Below are positions 46,208 to 55,269 of a stretch of 64,000 nucleotides of DNA, one piece after another. The first letter of the stretch is position 1; every line of letters begins with the position of its first letter. The DNA is taken from assembly GCA_018823285.1 (NCBI GenBank), contig JAHJIQ010000003.1, positions 124,001 through 188,000 of the forward strand. Reading direction: 5' to 3'. Source of the DNA: Pseudomonadota bacterium (GTDB lineage: Bacteria > Desulfobacterota > Desulfobulbia > Desulfobulbales > JAGXFP01). The position numbers were made by a program, and so were the translations under genes. The notes below the pieces were generated by a model. The model was given only the letters and a program-made list of their open reading frames with translations. It was not told where the DNA came from and made no database searches.

Positions 46208-46240
46208 TTCATTCCCCGGGATGGATGTATAGAGGGAAAC

Positions 46241-46714
46241 TCAAAGAATAGCCGACAGCCTGTCGTACGAGCGACGCTGCCTGAGACTTAACACATGGAT
46301 TATCCGCTTGAGGATTTTAATGCCCAGCAGAGAGTTTTCATGCAGAAGACGATCAAGACTGTCACAGGACAGAATCAGCAGTTCCGAATCTTCCATCGCT
46401 GCAACGGTGGCAGTCCGGAGCCCTCGATCAACGGCCGAGATCTCACCGACCATGGCGCCCTTGTCGAGAATGGCGACCAGGGTAAAGCGTCCGGGAAAAC
46501 TTGTCTCCTTTTTGACCGCCAGCTTTCCTGCCAGGAGAAAACCCATGAAATCACCGGCTTCTCCATCATTCATGAGGATTTCCCCCTTCTTCCAGATCAT
46601 ATGCTCCAGGTAGGGGCAAAGGCCGGAGATCTCATTTTCATCGAGAAATTTGAAGATCTGGCCCAACACCTCGTTTCCGAGATCGCATACTTTAAGCCCT
46701 TTTTCAGCTGCCAT
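46241..46714 (-). CDS. Cyclic-nucleotide-binding domain protein without DNA-binding domain
   Basis: 157 aa: one CNB fold (KKGEILMNDGEAGDFMGFLLAGKLAVKK, GAMVGEISAVDRGLRTATVAAMEDSELL) and a C-terminal helix. The phosphate-binding cassette (MVGEISAVDRGLRTATV) is reasonably conserved, so ligand binding is possible. No HTH follows. Located 2 bp after mlaC, so it may sense a nucleotide signal for the Mla system or a partner membrane protein; that is inference. Confidence 0.85.
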   Translation of the reverse strand: MAAEKGLKVCDLGNEVLGQIFKFLDENEISGLCPYLEHMIWKKGEILMNDGEAGDFMGFLLAGKLAVKKETSFPGRFTLVAILDKGAMVGEISAVDRGLRTATVAAMEDSELLILSCDSLDRLLHENSLLGIKILKRIIHVLSLRQRRSYDRLSAIL

Positions 46715-46716
46715 GG

Positions 46717-47358
46717 TTATTGTCTGGCTTCCTCGTTCTTTTCCAGCTTCTCCTTGATTCTCCTGATCAGACCGGGATACTTCTCCTTGCTGATCACCCG
46801 GGTGAATTCAGTCCGGTAATTTCTCACCAGACTTACGCCCTCGATATCCACATCATAAACAAACCATTCCCCGTTATTCAGGTAGAGTTTGTAGTTAATC
46901 GGTATCTCCTGATTGTTTTTGACCACGTTCGAGTAAACCACGGCCCGGTCGCCGCTCTTCTCGTCGAGGAGTACTTTGGGATAAACAACCTGCTCATCCG
47001 AGTAGGCCTCGACTCTGCCGATATAGGTGTTTTTCAGCAACTCGGAGAAAAGTTTCTGGAATTCTTCCTGCTCAGCCGCAGTTCTCTCCTTCCAGTTCCT
47101 GGCAAGAGTTCTTTTCGACATCTCCCGGAAATCAAAGCGCTTCTCGACCTCGGCCATAATCACATTTCTCCGCTCTTCCTTCTTCTCCGGCGCGGAAAAG
47201 CTTTCATCCCTCATTATCGTCAGAATCCGGTCAACAGTTTCCCTGATCTGTTCCATGGGGCCCATATTTACCGCGCCTGCTCCGGTTGCCAGAGTTATCA
47301 TGATAAAAACAATGATGATGGCGACAACTTGCCCAACAATCGATCTGCTTACTTGCAT
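46717..47358 (-). CDS. mlaC: MlaC-type periplasmic phospholipid-binding protein
   Basis: A 213-aa protein with signal peptide SRSIVGQVVAIIIVFIMITL and the family motifs FDFREMSKRTLARNWKERT, EFQKLFSELLKNTYIGR and NNGEWFVYDVDIEGVSLVRNYR. MlaC shuttles phospholipid across the periplasm between MlaA and the MlaFED complex. SD AGGAGAGAG lies before the ATG. Order here: mlaE, mlaF, mlaD, mlaA, mlaC. Confidence 0.93.
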   Translation of the reverse strand: MQVSRSIVGQVVAIIIVFIMITLATGAGAVNMGPMEQIRETVDRILTIMRDESFSAPEKKEERRNVIMAEVEKRFDFREMSKRTLARNWKERTAAEQEEFQKLFSELLKNTYIGRVEAYSDEQVVYPKVLLDEKSGDRAVVYSNVVKNNQEIPINYKLYLNNGEWFVYDVDIEGVSLVRNYRTEFTRVISKEKYPGLIRRIKEKLEKNEEARQ

Positions 47359-47429
47359 TTTCTCTCTCCTGAAGCGCTGGTCCCTGAAAATTTAATCAAT
47401 GTATTACACAGCCTAAGGTTCTCAACAAA

Positions 47430-48242
47430 TCACTTTTTGTCGTTTATCTGACTGCGTCTTTTTGCATAATAAGCATCCCGCAAAGCCCCGTAAGGATCCA
47501 GGGTGGCTTCCTTGAAACTTTCATAATCACCAAGCTTTAACGAAGTGGTGTTGATCTGATTGACCGACTTCGCTCCGGTCACAACCTTAAATCCTTCCTC
47601 ATCATTGAAGGCAAGATATGAAAACGGATCGAGGAAGTAATCACCGGCCATCCCGATCGAGTCTCGAACATTGGAAGGACCAAAAAATGGCCAGCAGATG
47701 TAAACCCCCTCTCCTATACCGAACTTGCCCAGAGTCTGCCCCATATCTTCCGGACTCGGTTTCAGGTCGAACCAGTTACGGGCAGGATCCCAGAGGCCGA
47801 CCACCCCTGCGGTGGAGTTGATCACGAACCGGGTCACTTCCGTTCCACTTTCGGCAATCTTCCCCTGGAGAAGACTGTTGACAAAACGGGCAGGCATTTT
47901 CAGATTCCTGAAAAAATTTCCGACACACTCCCTTGCCGGCTCGGGAACCACAAATGAATATCCTCGGGCAACTGGCCGAAGCAGCCAGAAATACAACTTG
48001 TCATTAAAGGTGAAAAAAAAGCGGTTGACCGGTTCGAGCGGATCGTAAACCTGCTCCGGCTCATCTTCGAGCCAGTCGTCGTCAAGCGCGGCGAACTCCC
48101 TGGCCACCTGATCGCCGCCACCCTGATTTTCCTGGGCACACAAGGGGAGAGCAATAAGAACAATCCCCAGAAGGACTGCCGCAAAAAAGAGCTTTTTCAC
48201 CAGGCCATGATCACGGACCAATACCAAGAGAGAGTTGTTCAT
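47430..48242 (-). CDS. mlaA: MlaA (VacJ) outer-membrane phospholipid-removal protein
   Basis: 270 aa, with a hydrophobic signal segment (VKKLFFAAVLLGIVLIALPL). It carries the family motifs YDPLEPVNRFFFTFNDKLYFWLL-like, CVGNFFRNLKMPARFVNSLLQG and MGQTLGKFGIGEGVYICWPFFGPSNVRDS. The residue before Cys at PLC is not a strict lipobox. It lies 3 bp from mlaD. Confidence 0.94.
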   Translation of the reverse strand: MNNSLLVLVRDHGLVKKLFFAAVLLGIVLIALPLCAQENQGGGDQVAREFAALDDDWLEDEPEQVYDPLEPVNRFFFTFNDKLYFWLLRPVARGYSFVVPEPARECVGNFFRNLKMPARFVNSLLQGKIAESGTEVTRFVINSTAGVVGLWDPARNWFDLKPSPEDMGQTLGKFGIGEGVYICWPFFGPSNVRDSIGMAGDYFLDPFSYLAFNDEEGFKVVTGAKSVNQINTTSLKLGDYESFKEATLDPYGALRDAYYAKRRSQINDKK

Positions 48243-48245
48243 GTC

Positions 48246-48698
48246 CTAGACATCACCAAAAATATATTTACTGACAAGCTCTTCAAGGTCGATGGCCGAC
48301 TCTGTTTCAGAGATCACATCGCCGTCTTTCAAATGATCTTCAGAACCACCCTGGATGATTCTTATGTATTTGTCACCGATTATCCCCATGGTCCGGACCG
48401 AGGCAATCGCATCTTCGGTGATCCTCACATCCTCACCAATCTTCATCGTGACCCTGGCGCGGTCATTCTCACCAAGATCTATGGATGCAATCCTGCCGAT
48501 ATTCACCCCCGCTATCTCAAGCACGGCGCCGGTTTTCAGCCCGGAGATGCTGTCAAACTCCGCACTGAGGGTATAACTCTTCTCCCGGGCAAAGATCGAA
48601 AATTCACCAAGCTGGACCGACAGGTACACAAAACATAGAAAACCGGCGATCATAAATAAACCGACTGAAATTTCAACACTGATCTTTTTCATGTTCAA
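48246..48698 (-). CDS. mlaD: MlaD, MCE-domain substrate-binding protein
   Basis: 150 aa: one TM helix (SVGLFMIAGFLCFVYLSVQL) and one MCE domain (YTLSAEFDSISGLKTGAVLEIAGVNIG, GDKYIRIIQGGSEDHLKDGD). It forms a hexameric ring on the MlaFE complex. A terminator lies between it and mlaF (48745-48780). Confidence 0.94.
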   Translation of the reverse strand: MNMKKISVEISVGLFMIAGFLCFVYLSVQLGEFSIFAREKSYTLSAEFDSISGLKTGAVLEIAGVNIGRIASIDLGENDRARVTMKIGEDVRITEDAIASVRTMGIIGDKYIRIIQGGSEDHLKDGDVISETESAIDLEELVSKYIFGDV

Positions 48699-48744
48699 CC
48701 CTGATTTTTATAAATAACTGACTCTCACCAAATATTTCATTGCT

Positions 48745-48780
48745 AAAAAAAAGCACGGCGGGAGAGGAGTTTCCCCACCG
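48745..48780 (-). terminator. Terminator-like hairpin inside the mla operon
   Basis: On the minus strand CGGTGGGG pairs (with two G-U wobbles) with TCCCGCCG, followed by a run of eight T (48752-48745). It lies between mlaF and mlaD and could lower expression of the distal genes relative to mlaEF. Confidence 0.7.
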
Positions 48781-48784
48781 CTTA

Positions 48785-49612
48785 CTATTCCATCTCCTTA
48801 CTGAGGTACAGATGTCCCATGGTTGTTTTCACAAAGGCCTGGATTTCCGGAACCTCGCAGAGCTGGATCTCCTCCGGATCATCAAAAGTGACCAGCTTGC
48901 TGCGATTTAATACCACCACCTGATCAGCCAGGTTGAAAACCTTGGGGATATCATGACTGACGATGACCGCTGTAAACCCGAACTTCTCCTGGGTCTCATA
49001 AAAAAGCTGGTAGATCTCTCTCGTTTTTTCCGGATCAAGACCGGTTGTCGGTTCGTCAAAGAGCATGATTTCCGGCTGCAGCATCAGAGCCCTGGCCAGA
49101 CCCACTCTTTTTTTCATGCCACCGCTCAACTGCCCGGGGAACTTTTCCTCATGACCGATCAGACCAAGCTGGATCAAGGTTCCGAGAACCTTTTCCCGAA
49201 TCTCTCCCCGTGGCATTCTGGTCCTCTCCTGAAGGGGAAGAGCCACGTTTTCAAAGACATTTAAGGAATCAAGCAGCGCCCCTCCCTGAAAAAGAACACC
49301 GAAAGAGCTCCGCATTTCAGAAAGTTCCCGCAGCCCCATGGTGGTGATATCCTTGCCTTTCACCAGGATGGACCCCGAATCCGGTTTGATCAGGCCGAGA
49401 ATAAGCTTCAGGGTGACACTCTTTCCCTGGCCGCTGGCTCCTGCAATGACTGTCGTCATCCCGGGAAAAATCTTGAGGTTGACATGATCAAGCACCCTCT
49501 GAGCCCCGAAATTCTTAACCACATCAACAAGTTCTATGACCGGTTGATCCGTCCTGTCGGTCTCCCCGTTGATGCTGCCGCAATAGGTTTCCGGTTGATT
49601 CGATTCATTCAT
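48785..49612 (-). CDS. mlaF: MlaF, ABC-transporter ATPase
   Basis: 275 aa: Walker A GASGQGKS, Q-loop FGVLFQGGALLDSL, signature LSGGMKKRVGLARAL, Walker B IMLFDEPTTGLDP and the H-loop VIVSHDI. It drives phospholipid transport with MlaE. The start overlaps the mlaE stop by 4 bp. Confidence 0.96.
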   Translation of the reverse strand: MNESNQPETYCGSINGETDRTDQPVIELVDVVKNFGAQRVLDHVNLKIFPGMTTVIAGASGQGKSVTLKLILGLIKPDSGSILVKGKDITTMGLRELSEMRSSFGVLFQGGALLDSLNVFENVALPLQERTRMPRGEIREKVLGTLIQLGLIGHEEKFPGQLSGGMKKRVGLARALMLQPEIMLFDEPTTGLDPEKTREIYQLFYETQEKFGFTAVIVSHDIPKVFNLADQVVVLNRSKLVTFDDPEEIQLCEVPEIQAFVKTTMGHLYLSKEME

Positions 49613-50400
49613 AGCATCAAAGCCGTCAGCAGGTAATCCCAGATCAGGATTGAAATGGAGGAGATAACCACGGCCTGGGTTGTGACCTTGCTCACCGCCT
49701 CGGCCCCGAAACCGGCCCCTTTGATCAGATGGACCAGATAGCCGCGACCAGTACAGACCCAGACGATAATGAGAGCAAAAACAAAGGACTTGACCAGCCC
49801 CATGTTGATATCCTTGTTGATGACACTGAGTTCCATACCATTGAAATAAGCGCCCGGATTCACCCCCAGAATCTTCACCCCGGCCAGATAGCCGCCAAAG
49901 ATCCCCACGACATCGAAAATCCCGGTCAGAAGGGGGATTGAAATGATCGTTGCCAGAAATTTCGGGCTGATAAGATAGCGAAAGGGATCAACAGCCATGC
50001 ATTTCAGGGCATCGATCTGCTCACTGTTCCGCATAATGCCGATTTCAGCACACATCGCCGACCCGGCCCTGCCGGTAACCATTAAGGCCGTCAGAACCGG
50101 TCCCATCTCTCTGAGCAGGGAAAGCGCCACCGCCGAACCAAGCATGCCCTCCGAGCCGAATTTGCGAAGGGTATAATAACCCTGTAAACCAAGGACCATC
50201 CCGGTGAACGCTCCGGTAAAAAATATTACCCCGATGGAATTAGCCCCTATCAGCTGTACCTGCTTGATCACCGCGGCGAAACGAAAAGGACGCTTGAAAA
50301 CCCCCAGCAGGGCCCGGAACAAAAAAATGCCCATCCGGCCGATATCCTGAAAATAATAAAGAGTCAGGCTGCCAAGTTTTTCAATCGTGCTGAAAATCAT
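49609..50400 (-). CDS. mlaE: MlaE, permease of the Mla complex
   Basis: 263 aa with five or six TM helices, ending SILIWDYLLTALML. Family motifs include FFTGAFTGMVLGLQGYYTLRKFG, MGPVLTALMVTGRAGSAMCAEIG and MRNSEQIDALKCMAVDPFRYLI. It is the first gene of the operon; only the 5' gap holds a TIR element. Confidence 0.95.
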   Translation of the reverse strand: MIFSTIEKLGSLTLYYFQDIGRMGIFLFRALLGVFKRPFRFAAVIKQVQLIGANSIGVIFFTGAFTGMVLGLQGYYTLRKFGSEGMLGSAVALSLLREMGPVLTALMVTGRAGSAMCAEIGIMRNSEQIDALKCMAVDPFRYLISPKFLATIISIPLLTGIFDVVGIFGGYLAGVKILGVNPGAYFNGMELSVINKDINMGLVKSFVFALIIVWVCTGRGYLVHLIKGAGFGAEAVSKVTTQAVVISSISILIWDYLLTALML

Positions 50401-51121
50401 GTTAAATATTTATTTCCAATGGAGATTTAAAGGGTCAATTATGGGTTAATGACCCGGAGCGGCTTCCCTTTTTCAGCCAACAGGTTACATGGCCAAAACC
50501 TGGAGTGTCAAGGGCTTGTTATATAAAGTTATCAATTTCCTGAATCCGTGAGCGTTCGAGAGCGGTACAGATGCAAGGCGACGACGATGTTGATCATACA
50601 TATGATATATCAACGAGTTGTCAACGCAGCAGATGTGCCGATCTCGGGCGCCCCGCAGGGCGGCGGGTGAATGTCTGCCCCCGTAGCGAAAAAATTATGT
50701 TTTACGTAATTATAACCACCTGAGATGAGTAATCGCGCGGAGCCGTCACGGATTCAGGAATTGGTAAAAAGGCTCAAACCATTTTGGCAACATTGTAGCT
50801 ATCTTTTCAGAGCTTTCCTACCAAGTTTTGTGTGAATTTTCACTTTTTTCTTTCTTTTCCAGTGAAAACCGATCCCACATTCAGGCAATTCGCCGGATCT
50901 TCCCGGCTCTCAATTCCCAGGGATGTTCATGATACCGTCACCACTCCTTCAAGAATCGAGATTCACCCCATTGCCGTGCTTCAGGGTATCTTCCATTCAC
51001 CAACAAATGCCGAAGACCCTCCGCCAACACTCCCTCATAGGCCTCGCACTTGTATGGGATCAACCCTTTGCCCACAATTCTTTCTCCCTGATCCCGAACG
51101 GAGGTTCATCGGCAGGACATT
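50401..51121. other. Intergenic region, no gene supported
   Basis: About 720 bp between mlaE and rmuC, both transcribed on the minus strand. It holds the TIR element 50534-50762; the remainder is GC-mixed with no support for a gene. Confidence 0.5.
50534..50762. mobile_element. 229-bp element with 17-bp terminal inverted repeats (MITE-like)
   Basis: The end AATTTCCTGAATCCGTGA (50534-50551) and its near-reverse complement TCACGGATTCAGGAATT (50746-50762) enclose about 195 bp with internal GC-rich dyads and the local hairpin ATCATACATATGATA. No coding frame of note. Non-autonomous MITE or a long hairpin repeat; no copy elsewhere in the window. Confidence 0.55.
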
Positions 51122-52561
51122 TCAGTCTTCATCTTCATCCCCTTCGGTTTCGGCGAAGTCAGTGATCGATTTCGGAATTGTCTTGTTCACCTTGACCCCA
51201 AGCTCAACGAATCGCTCCGCCTGCCTGATCAGGTTCCCTTTGCCGGTGGTCAGTTTCGCCATCGCATCGTCATAGGTGCTATGGGTCGTGGAGATCTGCT
51301 TGCCGAGTTTTTCCATATCTTCGACAAACCCGCGAAGTTTATTGTAGACCGCAGAGGCCCTATCGGAGATGATCCTGGCATTCTGATTCTGCCTCTCGTA
51401 ACGCCAGATATTTTCAATGGTCCGCAGAGTGGCGAGCAGGGTCGTCGGGGTAACGACCACAATCCGGTTCTCAAAAGCATCGGAAAAGAGCTTCTCATCT
51501 GCCTGAAAGGCCACCAGAAAGGCCGGCTCGATCGGCATGAACATCAGGACAAAGTCAAGGGACCGGATACCTTTCAGGTCGGAATAATTTTTGCTGCTCA
51601 GTCCCTTGATATGCTCTCTGACATTGTTGACATGTTCCGTAAGCGCCCTCTGCCGGTCAGCATCTTTTTCCGCCGAGCAGTATCTTTCATAGGCCAGAAG
51701 AGAAACCTTTGAGTCAACGACCACATCCTTTTCTTCCGGCAGATGGATGATTACATCAGGCTTGAACAGCTTCTCATCGGAATCACGGAATGACTCCTGG
51801 GTCTCATATTCCACTCCCTTGCGGAGCCCGGATTGCTCCAGAACCCGTTCCAGCACCAGCTCCCCCCAGTTCCCCTGGGCTTTTTTATCGCCTTTCAGGG
51901 CGTGGGTCAGGTTGATGGCCTCCTGATTGATCCGCTGGTTCAGCTCCTTTAAATCCTGCAGTTCCTTTTTTAACGAGGCACGCTCCTTTGCCTCGTTCAC
52001 ATACACATCATCAACTTTCTTCCTGAAATCCTTGATCTCTTCCTTGAAAGGTTTCAGAATCTCATCAAGTCGTTCTCGACTCTGCTCCCCAAGCTTCTTG
52101 CCCTTCTCGTCGAAAATTTCCTGGGCCAGGGTCTTGAACTGGTTCCGCAACTCTTCGCGCGCATTGTTAATCGTTGAAAGTTTTTCCGCACCAAGCTGCT
52201 TTTCATCTTCAACTCTGGTGTTCAGTTCGGCGATGGTCGCCATCTGCAGAGAATTCTCCCGGCGCAGGCCATCAAGCAGATCCTCCTTTCTTGAAATCTC
52301 CCTTTCCAGGTCGGGGATTCTTTCATTTTTCTGCAGGGATACCGCAAGTTGCTTGTCCAGCTCATCCTTGAAGGTCTTGAGTTTTTCCATATCCTGCTGA
52401 TCCGTCGCCCGGGCTGACTCAAGATCATGAATTTTCTCGCGCATGACTGATATTTCAGCTGCTTTTTCCGCCTGAACTTTACGCAAGACCAGCCAGACCA
52501 CAAAGGCACCAAACCCTGCCGCAATAAAGATCATGATCAGTGTCGAAATATCGATCTGCAA
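51122..52561 (-). CDS. rmuC: DNA recombination protein RmuC
   Basis: 479 aa: an N-terminal TM anchor (STLIMIFIAAGFGAFVVWLVL), a long coiled coil (about 25-190) and the RmuC core (KAQGNWGELVLERVLEQSGL, PDVIIHLPEEKDVVVDSKVSLLAYE, FMPIEPAFL). The core resembles a restriction-nuclease fold and limits recombination at inverted repeats. TTG start with GGGAG upstream. Confidence 0.94.
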   Translation of the reverse strand: MQIDISTLIMIFIAAGFGAFVVWLVLRKVQAEKAAEISVMREKIHDLESARATDQQDMEKLKTFKDELDKQLAVSLQKNERIPDLEREISRKEDLLDGLRRENSLQMATIAELNTRVEDEKQLGAEKLSTINNAREELRNQFKTLAQEIFDEKGKKLGEQSRERLDEILKPFKEEIKDFRKKVDDVYVNEAKERASLKKELQDLKELNQRINQEAINLTHALKGDKKAQGNWGELVLERVLEQSGLRKGVEYETQESFRDSDEKLFKPDVIIHLPEEKDVVVDSKVSLLAYERYCSAEKDADRQRALTEHVNNVREHIKGLSSKNYSDLKGIRSLDFVLMFMPIEPAFLVAFQADEKLFSDAFENRIVVVTPTTLLATLRTIENIWRYERQNQNARIISDRASAVYNKLRGFVEDMEKLGKQISTTHSTYDDAMAKLTTGKGNLIRQAERFVELGVKVNKTIPKSITDFAETEGDEDED

Positions 52562-52584
52562 TGCCCTGCTCCCTGTTGAAAATG

Positions 52585-52622
52585 TTAGCTGAGTTGAGCA
52601 GCTCGACTGCTCAAACGAAACT
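52585..52622. repeat. 40-bp REP-like palindromic repeat, copy C
   Basis: TTAGCTGAGTTGAGCAG...CTGCTCAAACGAAACT in the intergenic region between rmuC and prfC. Inverted relative to copies A and B. Confidence 0.8.
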
Positions 52623-52811
52623 TATCCCGTATCGGTCAACGCACTGTTCAATAAGATTGTCACAGGATAATCGAAACGCCCGGAAATCACTTTAACAAAT
52701 AATCGAAACCTATTGCTCTGGACAAATTTCTCTTCTTCCGTTATATAAACGGCCTCGGGGCTGACACACCGCTCTCTTCCTGCTTTACAAACGAAATATC
52801 GGGGACATACG

Positions 52812-54398
52812 TTGTCTGTAAAATTACGCAAAGAAATTGAGAAACGCCGTACCTTCGGCATCATCAGCCATCCCGATGCGGGTAAAACCACCCTTACCGA
52901 AAAGCTCCTGCTTTTCGGCGGCGCCATCAAGATGGCCGGGGCGGTGAAATCGAGAAAAACAGACCAGCACGCGGTCAGCGACTGGATGTCCATCGAACAG
53001 GAGCGCGGCATTTCGGTCACCTCCTCGGTCATGAAGTTTAATTACCGTGATTATGAGATCAATCTCCTCGACACCCCCGGCCATCAGGACTTCTCCGAAG
53101 ATACCTACCGGGTTCTGACCGCCGTTGACAGCGCCCTGATGGTCATCGACAACGCCAAAGGGGTCGAAACCCAGACTGAAAAACTGATGGAAGTATGCCG
53201 GATGCGGAACACTCCGGTCATTACCTTTATCAACAAACTCGACCGGGAGGGCCTTGAACCGCTGGACATCCTCTCCGACATCGAGGAAAAACTGCAGATA
53301 GAATGCGCCCCTCTTTCCTGGCCGATCGGCATGGGGAAAAGTTTCAAAGGGGTCTACAATATCTACCGCCAGGAACTGCATCTCTTCACCCCGAGCCAGG
53401 AAACAAAACCCCAGGACATCATCGTTATTAAAAACCTTGATGACCCGAAACTCGATGAACTTCTCGGCCCCCAGGCGGACAAACTTCGCGAAGACATCGA
53501 CCTCCTTGCCGGAGCTGCCAATCCGTTTGATCATGCCTATTACCTGAAGGCCGGCCAGACTCCGGTTTTCTTCGGCAGCGCGATCAACAATTTCGGGGTC
53601 AAGGAGCTCCTTGACGGCTTTGTCGAACTCGCCCCTCCCCCCGGTCCTCGCGAGACAACAACCCGTACGGTTGCCCCGGAAGAGGCATCCTTTTCCGGTT
53701 TCACCTTCAAGATTCAGGCAAACATGAACCCTGCCCACCGTGACCGGATCGCTTTTTTTCGCATCTGCTCGGGCAAATTCACCAGGGGTATGAAGGTCAG
53801 GCACCACCGGCTGGGAAAGGAAGTCGCCCTTGCCAACGCCACGATTTTCATGGCCCAGGACCGGAGCAGCGTCGAAGAGGCCTTCCCCGGCGACATTATC
53901 GGTATCCACAATCACGGGACGATCAAAATCGGCGACACCTTCACCGACCGGGAAGAGCTGAAATTTACCGGGATCCCCAGTTTCGCCCCTGAGCATTTCC
54001 GCAGGGTCCTCCTGAAAAATCCTCTAAAAGCCAAACAGCTCGGAAAAGGGCTGACTCAGCTGGCCGAGGAAGGAGCGGTCCAGATGTTCAAACCGCTGCA
54101 GGGCAGTGATTACATCCTAGGCGCAGTAGGTGTCCTGCAGTTCGACGTGACCATGGCGAGACTGAAAGCGGAATACGGGGTCGAAGCCGTCTATGAAAGT
54201 GTCGATTATGCCACTGCCCGCTGGGTCAGCTGTGATGACCGGAAAAAACTCCAGACCTTCGAAAAAGAGAACCAGTCAAACCTGGCCTATGATGGGGAGG
54301 GGCATCTTTCATACCTGGCCGGGAGTGAATGGCGGCTGTCTCGTACCATGGAACTTTATCCCGATATCCGGTTCCATAAAACCAGGGAACACAGCTGA
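52812..54398 (+). CDS. prfC: Peptide chain release factor 3
   Basis: A 528-aa translational GTPase that recycles RF1/RF2. G1 [20 protein letters not shown]2 region [20 protein letters not shown]3 [15 protein letters not shown] and G4 FINKLDREG are present, along with RF3-specific motifs [11 protein letters not shown] and [24 protein letters not shown] start at 52812; no better start is found before RRTFGIIS. Confidence 0.95.
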   Translation: MSVKLRKEIEKRRTFGIISHPDAGKTTLTEKLLLFGGAIKMAGAVKSRKTDQHAVSDWMSIEQERGISVTSSVMKFNYRDYEINLLDTPGHQDFSEDTYRVLTAVDSALMVIDNAKGVETQTEKLMEVCRMRNTPVITFINKLDREGLEPLDILSDIEEKLQIECAPLSWPIGMGKSFKGVYNIYRQELHLFTPSQETKPQDIIVIKNLDDPKLDELLGPQADKLREDIDLLAGAANPFDHAYYLKAGQTPVFFGSAINNFGVKELLDGFVELAPPPGPRETTTRTVAPEEASFSGFTFKIQANMNPAHRDRIAFFRICSGKFTRGMKVRHHRLGKEVALANATIFMAQDRSSVEEAFPGDIIGIHNHGTIKIGDTFTDREELKFTGIPSFAPEHFRRVLLKNPLKAKQLGKGLTQLAEEGAVQMFKPLQGSDYILGAVGVLQFDVTMARLKAEYGVEAVYESVDYATARWVSCDDRKKLQTFEKENQSNLAYDGEGHLSYLAGSEWRLSRTMELYPDIRFHKTREHS

Positions 54399-54464
54399 GA
54401 ACAGATGGCTGGAGGATCTGAACGAATCTTCCCCCCGAAAAACCAGAAGCGGATTTGCGTTATA

Positions 54465-54503
54465 AAAAAAACCGGAAGCTCCTCACAGGAAGCCCCCGGT
54501 TTC
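54465..54503 (-). terminator. Terminator of the tetraheme cytochrome gene
   Basis: On the minus strand AACCGG...CCGGTT encloses a smaller hairpin (GGGCTTCC/GGAGCTT) and is followed by a run of T before TATAAC. 26 bp after the stop at 54529. Confidence 0.75.
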
Positions 54504-54528
54504 CATCGCAAGAATGGTTCGGTGAATC

Positions 54529-55074
54529 TTATTTTTTCGCCATCCTGACCTTGACCCTGGGGGTGGCCTGGGGTCCGCTTTTGACCTCGGCTGCGCCCGC
54601 GCTCTTCTTCATGTCATCGCTCGCCTGTTCCGTATGGCACACGGCGCAGAACCTGCCAATCTTCGCGCCTTTTTCAGTATCTACAACCAGATACTTGTAA
54701 TTGTTGTTGGACGGATGCGGGTTATGACAGCTGACGCAGCTGAATTTCCCGTCCCGGAGAAGCTTGTCCGGAACATTGACATAGGACGGAATAATTCCCG
54801 TGGGATGGGTGGTTGACAGATGGATCGGCATGATCCCCTGGTCCTTGTTGTGACAACCGAGGCACAGCGCCTCGATCCCGTCGGCTTTGGTGGCCGAGGC
54901 GGGATTGTCGACTTTCTGATTCGGTTCGGCGCCGATGATAAAGTCACCTTTCGCGTAGTGAACACTATGGCATTCAACACAATTCTCATCGTGAGGCCCT
55001 GCGGCGAAAGAAATATTGACCCCACCGACAAAGAGTACCGCAACCAGCATTGACAAAACGATGTTCAACTTCAT
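54529..55074 (-). CDS. Periplasmic tetraheme c-type cytochrome
   Basis: 181 aa. A signal peptide (LNIVLSMLVAVLFVGGVNIS, cleaved after SFA) is followed by four CXXCH haem sites at 32-36 (CVECH), 71-75 (CLGCH), 113-117 (CVSCH) and 143-147 (CAVCH). The pattern HSVHYA...GCHN...SCHNPHPS recalls doubled-CXXCH cytochromes (Pfam Doubled_CXXCH) seen as electron carriers in Desulfobacterota. SD GGAGG precedes the ATG. Basic Lys-rich C-terminal tail. Divergent from the radical SAM gene. Confidence 0.92.
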   Translation of the reverse strand: MKLNIVLSMLVAVLFVGGVNISFAAGPHDENCVECHSVHYAKGDFIIGAEPNQKVDNPASATKADGIEALCLGCHNKDQGIMPIHLSTTHPTGIIPSYVNVPDKLLRDGKFSCVSCHNPHPSNNNYKYLVVDTEKGAKIGRFCAVCHTEQASDDMKKSAGAAEVKSGPQATPRVKVRMAKK

Positions 55075-55269
55075 TCATTCCTCCAATCGTAATTGATGAA
55101 TCCGACAAACCATTGATCCGGACCGAAAAAAATGTTCGGCAATGGATGCCCTTGCATGGTATCACCTGCATTGCAGCCCGGGCATGCCGACGAGGAAAAG
55201 CCTCGCCCCGGATCAAAACTGCGCCATCCTAACCGCTGTATCCTGACTAGTCAAGGGGTCTGTTATAAA

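Noticed and set aside
52824..53996. 390-codon minus-strand frame opposite prfC
   Set aside because: Antisense to a complete, strongly conserved RF3 gene; no recognisable domain or SD.
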